Of a stretch of 64,000 bases of DNA, positions 33,145-43,404 are shown in pieces; positions within the stretch are counted from its first letter, which is position 1; each line of letters begins with the position of its first letter. A program made the translations under genes and the position numbers. This DNA comes from Tetracentron sinense (lineage: Eukaryota > Streptophyta > Magnoliopsida > Trochodendrales > Trochodendraceae). The DNA is taken from contig CM026574.1 in NCBI GenBank assembly GCA_015143295.1, positions 7,566,938 through 7,630,937 on the forward strand. Direction: 5' to 3'. The notes below the pieces were generated by a model that did no database searches, was not told where the DNA came from, and saw only the letters and a list, made by a program, of their open reading frames with translations.

Positions 33145-34815
33145 TGATAAAGAAACTGAATATTATTGAGAATTCTTGAATGATTACAATAACCTCTTTT
33201 TTTCTTTTAAAAAAAAAAGAAAGAAATTCCCGGTTTATTAATAAGAGGAAACAATGGGGGACATAAACCTTACCCCTATAAGGATACAAGAATACAAAGA
33301 TACTAGCCTTAACTGAGAAAATAAAAGTATAAAACAACTCCTTAAATCGAATAGGTTTCCTAACGATTACAATAACCTCTAATAAGGTTTATATAGAGAT
33401 TACATTGACCTCAAGATAGAAACCTAATCTAATCAAATCCTAACCAAATTCTTGATTGATGTTAATTCAATATTATCTATGAGATCTTGTGTATCTCATA
33501 GATATTATATCATTATTTCCCTAACATAATATTTCCCTAATACTCCCCCTTAAACACATGAGGATCAAGATCTTCATGTGTTTGCCACAAGTCAAGTACT
33601 CATCACCCTTGATCTTCTTTGATAATTTGTTAACGAATATTTATGTGCTTGGTGGTCACCGCCAGTCTGTGAAGTTTATCTCTATCGCATCCCGCTCATT
33701 CTTGAGTCTGTTGGAGCCGGTCGCCCACTAGATCAGACTATCATGATCTTCTCCCAAAGCTCATGAAGCCAACGATTTAAAGGAAAAATTCTCGTTGGAA
33801 ATTTTTTCAATAAATAAAAAGAAAATAAGAGATCATGAGGCATGTCTATGAGTATGAGAACTAGGGTTGTAAAGGTATAGAAGATGATAGCAGAGTTTTT
33901 ATTAAAAATAAAAATAAAATCCAAAGGATTCACACCTGGTGGGTGGTGGCGACACCACCCACCAAAAAAGTAGCATAAAAAAAAAATCAAAATAGGTGGT
34001 GGATCACCCGCTCCAATACCATAAAGAAAGATAGAAAATGGATTTATTGAGAATAACTTGAATGATTTACAAGAACCCTAAAGACTTGTAATATAGAAAG
34101 ATCTCTCAAAGTTAATCCTAATCTAATCATACCTAATTGATCCTAATCTTTTTCAAAATTCAAATCTAACTAGATATGAGATATCTCATCTTACCTTATT
34201 ACACCACTTTGTATTCTCTAAACTATTTCTAATACCCTCCCGCAATTTCAAGATCTCTGAAGAAGGATCGTGCAATTGTTACAAAAAAAGTAGTCCCTGA
34301 TCATTTGAGTTTTGTTGAAAAGTCGCCGGAACATCCAATAGTGCATATTGGTGGTCACCATCAGTTTGTGAAGTTTGTCACTATTGCATCCCGCTTATCT
34401 TAGAGTTTGTTGAAGCCGGTGGTCCACTAGAGCAAACCATCATGATCTCTCCCAATAGCACATAAAGAGAAGCCGGTCATTCGAGGAAAAAAAAAGAACT
34501 TGGAGGTATCAATAATAGAGAAATTTCAGCAAGAGTTTGGTGATTAGATTGAAAGAAAAGAAAGATCAAGAAAGGGCCGGATCGACCCGCTATGATACCA
34601 TGATAAAGAAACTAAATATTATTGAGAATTCTAGAGTGATTACAATAACCTCTAATAGGATTTATATAGAGATTACATTGACCTCAAGATAGAAACCTAA
34701 TCTAATCAAATCTTAATCAAATTCTTGATTGATGCTAATTCAATATTGTCTATAAGATCTTGTGTATCTCATATATATTACATTACTATTTTCCTAACAT
34801 AATATTTCCCTAATC
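33145..34815 (-). mobile_element. Tandem of small copia-type/TRIM-like elements, three LTRs
   Basis: The order is LTR (33145 to about 33537), internal A (about 33538-34015), LTR (about 34022-34233), internal B (about 34234-34600), LTR (34601-34815). It is bracketed by the 5-bp word GAGCA (33140-33144 and 34816-34820). Both internals end at a primer-binding site complementary to methionine tRNA (minus TGGTATCATAGC at 34600; TGGTATTGGAGC at about 34020) and begin with a C-rich run, the complement of a purine tract. Internals A and B share GGTGGTCACC, GCATCCCGCT and ATCATGATCT in order. No coding capacity is left. Confidence 0.75.
33198..33364 (-). mobile_element. 5'-truncated LINE tail with 16-bp TSD
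   Basis: 167 bp inserted in the left LTR and flanked by the exact duplication GATTACAATAACCTCT (33182-33197 and 33365-33380). On the minus strand it ends in an A-rich tail. Long duplication, poly-A and 5' truncation are the marks of target-primed reverse transcription. The other two LTRs of the array lack it. Confidence 0.8.
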
Positions 34816-34820
34816 GAGCA

Positions 34821-35029
34821 CACAATAGGGACTGGAAGGGTTTGGTTGGCTTCTTCCTCTCTCTTTTTTGCTTCTCTCTTGGTGTCACTTCCTTCTTTCT
34901 CTCCAACTCTCTCTTCTCCTGAGACTCCATTGCTGGTGCTAAAGCTTTGGAAGGGGCCAAGGTGTCTCGCTTCCATTTATTGATTTAATTCCTTTAGGAG
35001 GCTGAGGAGTAGCTTTTCATCCTAGGCCA
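34821..35029. other. Intergenic DNA after the TRIM array
   Basis: Pyrimidine-rich sequence without a recognisable gene. Confidence 0.4.
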
Positions 35030-35430
35030 ACTCATCATAAAATGTCGCATTGCTGATGTATACCTTAGATCTTTCAAATGGCACTATTGTTGCTTGGATC
35101 GGGAGTTCCTTTCCAAATAAAACATGTGAAGCCAAGGGCGGCCGAGCAAGACAGGATAGTCCATGCCCATGTCATGACTTTCAGTGGATCAGATCCTTGG
35201 TTTGATCAGCATCTAAGTTCTAAACTTCTCTGATATAGTTAGGAGGTGGACAAGCTGAGCAAAACTTAACAACAATGGTCTTATGTAGACTTTGGTTACA
35301 AAGGACCATATAGTGACACATAAGAAAAAGTGATATACAACAACTACGGAGAAGAGGTAAACGTCTATAGAGTCTATAGAGATTCGTCGCTGGTAGTTTG
35401 CCATGCAAACGAGTCCTGGGCAATCAAAGA
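35030..35430 (-). pseudogene. Ty3/gypsy-like polyprotein relic
   Basis: On the minus strand, MGMDYPVLLGRPWLHMF followed by LERN resembles the YNILLGRPWLH block after the protease of Ty3/gypsy elements. In another frame, VPFERSKVYISNATF follows. Frames are broken. A second copy of this segment lies at 52905-53190 downstream of copy C, so the relic predates the duplication. Recognition rests on one motif. Confidence 0.4.
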
Positions 35431-37190
35431 AGTTAAGTTGATTTGTTAGGATACCTAAAGGATCCTAACGTTTAGTGACAATTGATGTAATTCGAGAAAG
35501 ATTAACTCTCCTTTAGTTTATTTAATAACCATCAATTGATACTCACGGTTACAACTCTCCTCCTGTTTATACTACTACAATCTCTCCTATGGTCCTACCT
35601 AATCTAGAATTCAAATAACAACTACTTATCCATTATGCGGCTGGATATCTATTAAAGATAAATATTAACCGTTCAAATAAATAAAGATGAGAGAGAGTCC
35701 AATCTAGGTAGAGTTATTGGATAGCATGCATCCTATGAAATAGATAACTTAGATGCTGAACAAACCAAGGATCTAACATGATTCCATAACTCACATGCCT
35801 CACATGTTCTAATCACTAAATTCAGAAGGATCACCTTCGGTCACATATGTAGTACACAGCCAATTGCAAATTGCAAACGCACTAGCTACTTTGGCCTCCA
35901 TAATCCAAGTCCCAGAGGGCATCAATGTGAGACCTGGAATGCATTAGACAAGATGCATGAATGGGGAAGTATATAAGAGAGATAACTCATCAACGAAGTT
36001 CAGACTTTTCACTAGCCCCATCAAGATTTTTTAGACCTATGGCATAACCTTGTGGCAAAGGGTGCCTGTGGTGTGATAAATGAGATTTTATCCATGTCTT
36101 CCTCAACCATCTTTATCTTGTACCCTGAGAACCCTAGAGGCACTTGGTTTAATTATTTTGTGTTGAGGTACGCATCTATAGTCAAGTACTAGCAGAGACC
36201 TATGTGATGCACGGGTGTGAATAATTTTTTTAAGAAAAATTATAAAAGAATTACAAAATTATAATGAGTTAGAAATAATATCTGACATAATTAAGAGAGG
36301 GTATTTATGAGTCCCACTTAAGTGGAGTTGAGACTTCGGGAGAGAGAGGCGGTCTTTGTTGAGTAGAAGAATCTGTTGGGGCATGGGAGAAAGTTAATAA
36401 TGGGGTGACAAAATGAGAAGTTAAGAGAGGATATTTATGGTTCCCACTATGTGATGATGTGGTATCACAAATCTTAAAATGGAGATCAAAGAAGATGCCA
36501 CTTAGGCATCCTATTTCTATAGTATGTATTATATAATTCCTTAGCCCTCTAGTCGAATCTTGCATACACTAGCATGAGTATATACTTAAATAGATATTTG
36601 GCCTAAACAAAAAGCTATCCCTCCAGAAAAAGGGATAACCCTATATCTATTCCTGTAATGGTTTAAGCCTGCTACCTAGTCATTTGTTTGAGTACGACAT
36701 TGACCTCACCCGCCTTGCCCTAATGTTGTAAGGCCAGGTACAGGGGTCACTTGTGATCCGGGTGCCAATACTCACTACCTCGTAAGGGCGTTGAGACCAA
36801 AGCATGTTACACGAAAGCGCCACTTTCTCTGGAGTGTTGTTATACAACGGCTGATAAAAGGATTTATAAGGTCATTATTCGTTCCAAAATAATAATAAAA
36901 AATGGATTCGGAAGATAAGTATATTCTTGTTTGGATACAAGGATAGCTTAGAGATATAACCTATCCCAATAAGGAGCTTGTGTGAGCCATTGTTTGGTAG
37001 ATATGTCAACCCTAATCCATTTAGTCTATGATACTAGGTGAGACGGGCAGCATTGCCTCTACCTTAATTGCTGAAAATAAAGGTCCTGAAAAAAAACAAG
37101 AAGAAACAAAAATAAGGAAATTCAGTCTGTTGGAAAAGTGTAATCAGCAATAAAAATACTCAAAACAGGCGACGGATCACCCGCTCTAAT
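35431..37190. other. Intergenic DNA without recognised genes
   Basis: The first 450 bp match the flank of copy C near 53190-53240 (CTCACATGCCTCACA, TTCGGTCACATAT). The remainder shows no gene. Near 37165-37190 it has GACGGATCACCCGCTCTAATAC, like the internal end of the TRIM-like elements. Confidence 0.45.
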
Positions 37191-37194
37191 ACGA

Positions 37195-37880
37195 TGATAG
37201 AAAAATATTTATTAAATAGATTTGAAAATTTACAATAACCCAAAATATGGTTTGTATCTCCAGTATTGTAATGAGAGAAACGGGGTTAAAAAGTTGGTTG
37301 ATTTTTTTATAGTATTCCTAATGAGTCTCAATTGGGTGAATTTTTTATATTTTTTCTATTTTGCCCATAACTCCATATAAAAAAAATCAAGATATTATGT
37401 TATCTTTTTTTACATGAGAAAAGTTAGTAGGGGTATTGAAGTAATATCAACTATAATTAACAATAATCCCTCAATATCTCCACTATTCCCTCAAATCCTT
37501 ATTCTTATCTTCTCTCATGCTCCCTCCTTGGTCTCTCAATGAAGAGGCACACCCTCTCAATGTTGTAACTACTTTTCAAGAGAAAAAGTAGGGACATGTG
37601 TTATAAGGTAGTTTCAACCCATTATTCCATCTCTTTAAGTTAAAATTTTAAAATTTTCTCACTAGAGTCCCACTTCCTAATCTCTCTCTCATTCCCTTCT
37701 CTCTCATGTGCATCACACATGCCGCTTACTAGTAAAGATAATAAGATAGGCTTTATGGAAAGTAAATTAACCTAATCTAATCTAATCAACCTTAATAATT
37801 GATACTAATATAATATTGTGATGAGATACACTTGAACAACATAGTGTATCTCATTCACCTTATTACAATACCTCTTATTA
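37195..37880 (-). repeat. Decayed TRIM-family LTR with an insertion
   Basis: LTR-like sequence starts at 37195 (TGATAGAAAAATATTTATT), is interrupted from about 37270 to 37735, and resumes as TTAACCTAATCTAATC ... GTGATGAGATACAC ... CACCTTATTACA. The insertion is not classified. Confidence 0.45.
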
Positions 37881-38700
37881 TATTAGGTTGGTAGGTCTGG
37901 TTCTAGACGACTCAAAGAAGATGGAGGAAGGGCATTATTGTCCTTTTTCTTTTTGGTGCATTACAAAGTATGGTATTTTATCGCCAACGTGTAGAAATGC
38001 CCAAAAGGATCTTGTCTACAGAAAGACTACACCTATTTCGGATAGGTCTAAAAGTGGAGGTAATTATATAGATCTCAGCTTCAAAGAAAATCAAAATAAC
38101 TTTTTGGTAACTTGAGGTGTCGCCAAACCCTTTGGGTCAGGACTAATCTCCGAGGGGCGACGAGAGCTCGCAACGTGTCACACCAGAAAAGTCTAGGAAA
38201 ATCCTGTGTACGATTACCCCCAAAGGGGGAGTGAGAAGTCGAACCCAGGACCTTTCGCTTCATGAGGCGTAAGTCTTAGGAACCACTGGTCCACCCCTTC
38301 AGGGTTAACAACAACTTTTAAGGGATATTTACACAATTGTGAAGATTCTTTGACGAAAATACATTATAGCCACCAACATCTTTGTCCCTAAGACGCTAAT
38401 TTTTAAAGGAAAATAATCACTTCCTCGATTGGGGACATGAGGAGGGGAGTCTCGGCTCCCTTTTTTTTCCACATGTCCCTTCTTTTAACTCCCTTTAGTT
38501 GTGGTTAAGATTCACTCACTGTATGGTTCACCCATTTACCCTTGGTTTTAAGAAAAAAAAATTTGATCATAAGGTTACAAAAATTTAACCTGAGTTAATG
38601 GCAAATGAAAGGGTGGCTTTGTGAGAGCGAGGACTAATAGTTTGCTCCACACCCGTGGAGCGAACTATTGCTCATTTTTAAATACAAACCCTAGATTAAT
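37846..38700. repeat. 855-bp segment duplicated at 63145-64000
   Basis: Both copies run from GTATCTC..TTATTACAA..CCTCTTATTATATT through GGTTGGTAGGTCTGGTTCT and the SINE to GCTCCAC..GTGGAGCG, with only scattered differences. The second copy lies just upstream of peptide gene 2, so this one probably marks the lost peptide-gene position of unit B. Confidence 0.8.
38108..38306 (-). mobile_element. tRNA-derived SINE, copy 1
   Basis: The minus strand begins GAAGGGGTGGACCAGTGGTT (box A-like), then has GGTCCTGGGTTCGACTTC (box B) at tRNA-like spacing, followed by about 130 bp of non-tRNA body. It is shared with 63426-63629 through segmental duplication. Confidence 0.65.
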
Positions 38701-39839
38701 ACGTCACCCCAGAGTTGGTAAAAAGACATTTTTTTTCTGTTAAAATTATTTTAAGTTTGCATAAGTTTTAATTTTAATCCAAATAATATTTTTTAGATGG
38801 ATTGTGATGATATCATGCTTTAAAATTTTCAAAGTACCCAAATTAGCCTTGTAATACCAATAATGTAAAAAAAATATTTTTTTACCCGTCACTTGTCTCT
38901 TCTTACAAATACACTTTGCATAAGCAAGAGATAATCTGTTGCCAATATCAACATACTAGGCACCCTGCATCTATGACAAATGCTCATACAAATCCATTGA
39001 ACGTTATAATGCCCGGCTCTGCTCGATTATAATGTTATAATATTATCGGAGTTTAATAACTGTAGTTAATTTTTTCCCTAAAACTTAAGGTTAAAATTTT
39101 TTAATCCTAAGAACTAATAAATCTTAATCACAGTTAAGAAAGGGACATAAGGCGAATTAGTGAGGCTGATTCAGAGTATTTTACTTTATCCCGAGTAAGA
39201 GGAAATCCTAATCCTAAAGAGTAATGCTCACTGCTTTTCTATGCTATCTTGGTTGAAGCCATAACTTTTTCAAAAATTATTTTCATAACTGTATAGTATA
39301 GATTCCTGGTTGGTTTGTATCGGAAATCTTTAACCTAAAAATAAAAATAAAATATATCATATTAGACATTTTTCCTTTTTTTTTTTATAATATTGGATAT
39401 TTTTTCGTTCTCTGTATTCCTTGCAATGTCTTTTGTCTTTTTTTCTTATTAGGAAGAGTCTACTTGGAGGTGTGTGGCGATAGCATTCCATTTCCCATAT
39501 AGTTTTTTACCCATAAAAAAAAAAAAAGTAAAAAGTGAAATTCAAAAGTAAAAGAGAGCATTTTGAGGCTGGTCGTTCTCCTGTAAATGCTCTTCTTCCG
39601 CCTTCTATAAGTTGGCTCACCGGCATGATGTTGTATGACCGAATCCATTCTCTCTCCTTCGAGCACATTAGATTAAGACAGATATATTGGCAACCAAAAA
39701 CTGATTGTTATTAGGGTAAATTCGTAAAAATGCATTCTCCGTTAACAGTGATAACTTGAACAATCTGACAAGGGAGGGTAGTGTTATTTCTCAAACTATA
39801 AGAGAGGTCTCTACAATTTCGCCAAACCTCAAGGGAGGT
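38701..39839. other. AT-rich intergenic DNA
   Basis: No gene is visible. It includes the empty target CGTCACCCCAGAG for the hAT-type element at 1151, and (39755-39860) a one-sided copy of the ACCTCC-type inverted end described at 2906. Confidence 0.5.
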
Positions 39840-40123
39840 AAGTGTAATTTACCCATTTTTTTTTTATAAGGATACGGTAAAAGTGTCATTTTTGAAATGG
39901 CTAGAGGTATTTAGGTAATGTTCCAATTCAAGCACATTTAAATAATTTTTGTTAATTTTAAAGGTATTTAATAAACTTTTGAAGATTCTCTTAGAACTCT
40001 CTAAGTAGCTCACATGAGGTCTTATAGGTCCTACATGGGTGTAAAAATAAATGGGGGATGCTTATAGGTTTGTTAACGTGTATTTGAATATCCCTTAAGA
40101 TGAAAAAGCCTAGTACGTAATTA
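39840..40123. repeat. Shared block at the start of unit C
   Basis: It matches 2090-2370 and 20890-21130, including GTAAAAGTGTCATTTTTGAA and AGCTCACATGAGGTC. Confidence 0.65.
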
Positions 40124-40132
40124 CACCCAAAC

Positions 40133-40418
40133 GGCTTTGGATTGTCTGGCAAAGCCAGAAAGGGCTTGTATTGGGTTCCATAGAATAAGTGACAAGTGGT
40201 GGAGAAGTCAAAATCATAGGGCCATGATTTGTCTTCTCCCCCGTTATAAGACATGTGGTGATAAGTATGTCAGCATAAGGGTGAGAGATATCGAGTGGTG
40301 ATAAGTCAAAAATATGGGGAGAAAATGGAATGACTTCTCCCCATTCAAACGCCAGCTGTCGCAAAATATATGGAACCCGAGAAGGGTTTCTGGCTTCGCC
40401 AGAGACAATCCGAGGCCC
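40133..40418. mobile_element. 286-bp MITE, 9-bp TSD, with empty site
   Basis: It is flanked by CACCCAAAC (40124-40132 and 40419-40427). The ends GGCTTTGGATTGTC and GACAATCCGAGGCC are inverted, and pairing continues for about 60 bp. The paralogue near 2371 reads GCACCCAAACACATTCC without it. Non-coding; Mutator-like by duplication length. Confidence 0.82.
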
Positions 40419-40495
40419 CACCCAAACACATTCCCCGCCGCAACAGTACCCTCTGCCCTCTGACTGACGGTTAGAAATTCTAGTGAAATTTCATG

Positions 40496-40892
40496 GGAGT
40501 CAAATCCTCTACGGTGATAACCGGATTTGACAAAACCGGTTATCACCCCTAGAGGTTGCCACGTGTCTCCTTTGACACCCTTTAACTGTGGGTAACGTTC
40601 ACCTACCCCTAGGATTACCCACCAATTTTTGTTTTTTTTTAAAATATTAATTCCTTTTTTAAAATTAAAAAACTGTTTTTAGAGTTTTTTTAATAATAAA
40701 AACAATTTTTTAATTTTAAAAAAAGAATTAATATTTTTTTAAAAAAACCAAACCAAAATGGGTGGGTGAACCCTAGGGGTGTGTGAACCTTACCCACAGT
40801 TAAGGGGTGTCAAAGGAGACACGTGGTGACCTCTAAGGGGGATAACCGGATTTACCAAATCAGCCAGTTATCACTCAAGATGATTTGGCTTC
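40496..40892. mobile_element. Fold-back Mutator-like MITE, copy 2
   Basis: 397 bp with the exact 9-bp duplication AATTTCATG (40487-40495 and 40893-40901). It has the same arm sequence as the copy at 10363. The right arm end is degraded. Confidence 0.88.
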
Positions 40893-42293
40893 AATTTCAT
40901 GTAATTTCGGTTGCGTTCTCACCTAATGAAATCGAAATCCTTTGAATTTTTGTTTTGACAGATTTCAACCAAAAATTTTGAACTCTGGTGAAGTTTAGAA
41001 ATTTATTTTGCAATAATATTTTTTAATTGTATAAATTAAAATTTAATATTTTTTGAAATATTCTAAAATTTTATTGAATTTTGTGAAATTTCAAATTTTC
41101 AAAATTTATTTTGAAAAATAAAATAATAATATTATATAAATATATGTAATTTTAATCAAATTGAATGTTACAAAATTTTAATAAAATATTAAAAAGATTA
41201 AAATTTCAAAATTTTGTCGAGAAGTTCAAAATTTTTGAAATTTTCATTTCCATTGGAGAACCAAAATTGCCAATATAAACTTGATTTCACATGAATGGAT
41301 GTTTTGTATGGAAAATCTCACAGCTATTTGTATCCCAGCTTATAGATGTTCTTGTATAGATGTTCTTGTATAGGTGATTTCACATGTATGACCAATCTAT
41401 GTGAGTGTATCACATTCCGGTTTAGTGGTCCACATGGGAGGATAAAACGACCAATTGATGGTCTTTAAAAGGTAAACCATATTGCATGGCCTACCTTGTC
41501 TAATTAACGGTGTCCTTTTTTTTTGGGAGTTCAATGCATCATTTTATCCAAGGATAGTTGGTTAGTAATGGGGGAAAAAATATTGCTTGTTATGTTGCGG
41601 GGGGTATTTGTTAGGTTAGTATGAGAGGTGCACACCTCTTCATCTAAGCAACAAGTTGCAGGTCATTGATGTTGTCCATTATTTTAAAATGTATTATCCT
41701 TCCAAAAATGTAAATGAGACAACTAGGAGTATGGTCTTTAACCCAAAAAAATAAAATAAAGTAGTATGGTCTTAATTCTACAACATTTAAAAGAGTCACA
41801 ACTATATGCATTAAATGAGTCTAATTAAAAAAAATTGCTAAACATAGAATGTAGATTTGTACAACACCTTAAAAATACTAAATATATATTATATCTAGCA
41901 ATGTAGTTGGGACTGCATCAGTCCCTATTAATGCTTAGTCGGCTTTCTTTTTTTACTATTTTCCTTTTCATTTCCTTCCTTGCAATTCCATGCTAACAAA
42001 ATGGACCTTTAAGTTGTTTCTCATATAATCATATCCTTTCTTATAATAGTCCTGGTGATGCAAGTAGGCATTGTTAATCTGCGGTAGTGTACCTTATGGG
42101 TGGTCTATCATACTGCCTATCCTGTTGTTGTCAAACACCTGATGCAGTGGTGGTCCAGCTTCTCCCTTGTAAGAGCCGCTGTGGGCCATAAAAAGAAAAA
42201 CTACCAATAATATGAAGCGCCATCAACTATTCAACGCTCCTTATGTGAGGACCTTCCGGAGTGGTTGGTTGGACTTACCTTATGAGTGATTAC
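40893..42293. other. Non-coding flank of unit C
   Basis: The first 400 bp are AAATTT-rich. From about 41470 it matches 2560 onward, from 41760 it matches 4470 onward, and from 42030 it matches 4930 onward. No gene is visible. Confidence 0.55.
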
Positions 42294-42301
42294 CTTAGGT
42301 C

Positions 42302-43110
42302 TAGGGTTGTCAAAGGGCAGGATCAGGGCAGGGTCGGGGTCAACCCTAGCCCTAACCTTCCCTATCAGAGTAGGGCCCTAGCCCAGCCCTATCCCTTCAA
42401 GGGCTGGGATTGATTGGGCTCTAGCCCTGCCCTCAAGGGTCAGGGCAGGGCCAAAGGGCCGGAAGGGCCGAAAGAAAGAGTAGGTTTTTTTTTTTTTGTG
42501 ATTTGAGATGATGAGATTTTTTTTCTACACCGACTGTCAACCTGACATTAAATGGATACCCTCCTCTTTTATCCTGGCTTGGGACCGACATTACAACAAA
42601 AAAAACAATGACAAAGTTAATTTTTTTTTCCTTGTCAGTGACAAACATACATGATAGAATAAAACAAAGTAAAACTATATAGAACAAAATTTATATATCA
42701 AAATTCTTTAAGCAAGAGGAGGCGAGGAGACGATTTCGCATACAAGATTAGGGTTAGGGTTCGCAACGAGTGTCGAGGCCTTGAGGAGTTTTATAACAAT
42801 GGTCATGTGAAATTACTCATTTAACCCTACTATTAAACCATTTGAAATGGTAAAATGAGTAATTTTATAAATAATATATATATACTTTTATGGTTTATAG
42901 ACCTTAGCTATCATGTAGCAACAAAAGAGAAAGGCAGGGCTTTAAAGGGCAGGGCCGGGGTGAGCCCTAGCCCAGCCCTGTAGAAGCAGGGCTTCCGGAT
43001 TTTGAACCCTACCCGGCGGCCCAAGGGCTGGGAAGGGCAGGGCTTCAGAGGGCTTTGGAGGGCAGGGTAGGGCCGGGTACCCTTTTATAAGGGCTTTTTT
43101 GGCAGCCCTA
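42302..43110. mobile_element. hAT-type element with exact 8-bp TSD and empty site
   Basis: 809 bp, flanked by CTTAGGTC (42294-42301 and 43111-43118). The ends TAGGGTTGTCAAAGGGC and TTTTTTGGCAGCCCTA form imperfect inverted repeats. The outer 180 bp on each side are rich in GGGCAGGG and GGGCTAGG words, and the centre is AT-rich. The paralogue near 5440 (ACCTTAGGTCTAGCTGTG) lacks it. No transposase. Confidence 0.85.
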
Positions 43111-43132
43111 CTTAGGTCTGACGGTGTGTGAG

Positions 43133-43317
43133 TTTTTTTGTTTTTGTTTTGATAACCGTGGATATCTTGAGCCCTGAAAGCTCAGACTAGTCCCACAAGT
43201 TACACAAGGAATACCCCCACCCCATGCAACCGGTAGTGAGGGGAGCTAGGAATCGAACTCGAGACCTCCGGGTTTACGGTTCATCCAAGTAACCACTAGG
43301 CTACACCCTCGGGGGTT
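43133..43317 (-). mobile_element. tRNA-derived SINE with direct repeat flanks
   Basis: The minus strand has GGTGTAGCCTAGTGGTTA (box A) and GTCTCGAGTTCGATTCC (box B) at tRNA-like spacing, and an A-rich tail (T-run at 43133). The flanks share GTGTGTGAG. The paralogue near 5450 lacks it. Confidence 0.82.
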
Positions 43318-43404
43318 GGCTGTGTGTGAGAGTTTAGTGTGTGTTAGTTATATGATTATCTTTCACAAAAAAAATATATATACATTTATATGTGAGGTCA
43401 CTCT

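Noticed and set aside
38108-38306. A tRNA gene suggested by box A and box B words
   Set aside because: Acceptor and anticodon stems do not form, and a non-tRNA body follows. It fits a SINE.
42302-43110. GC-rich arrays as a possible CpG-island promoter or coding region
   Set aside because: The 8-bp duplication, inverted ends and empty site show it is a transposon. No long frame is present.
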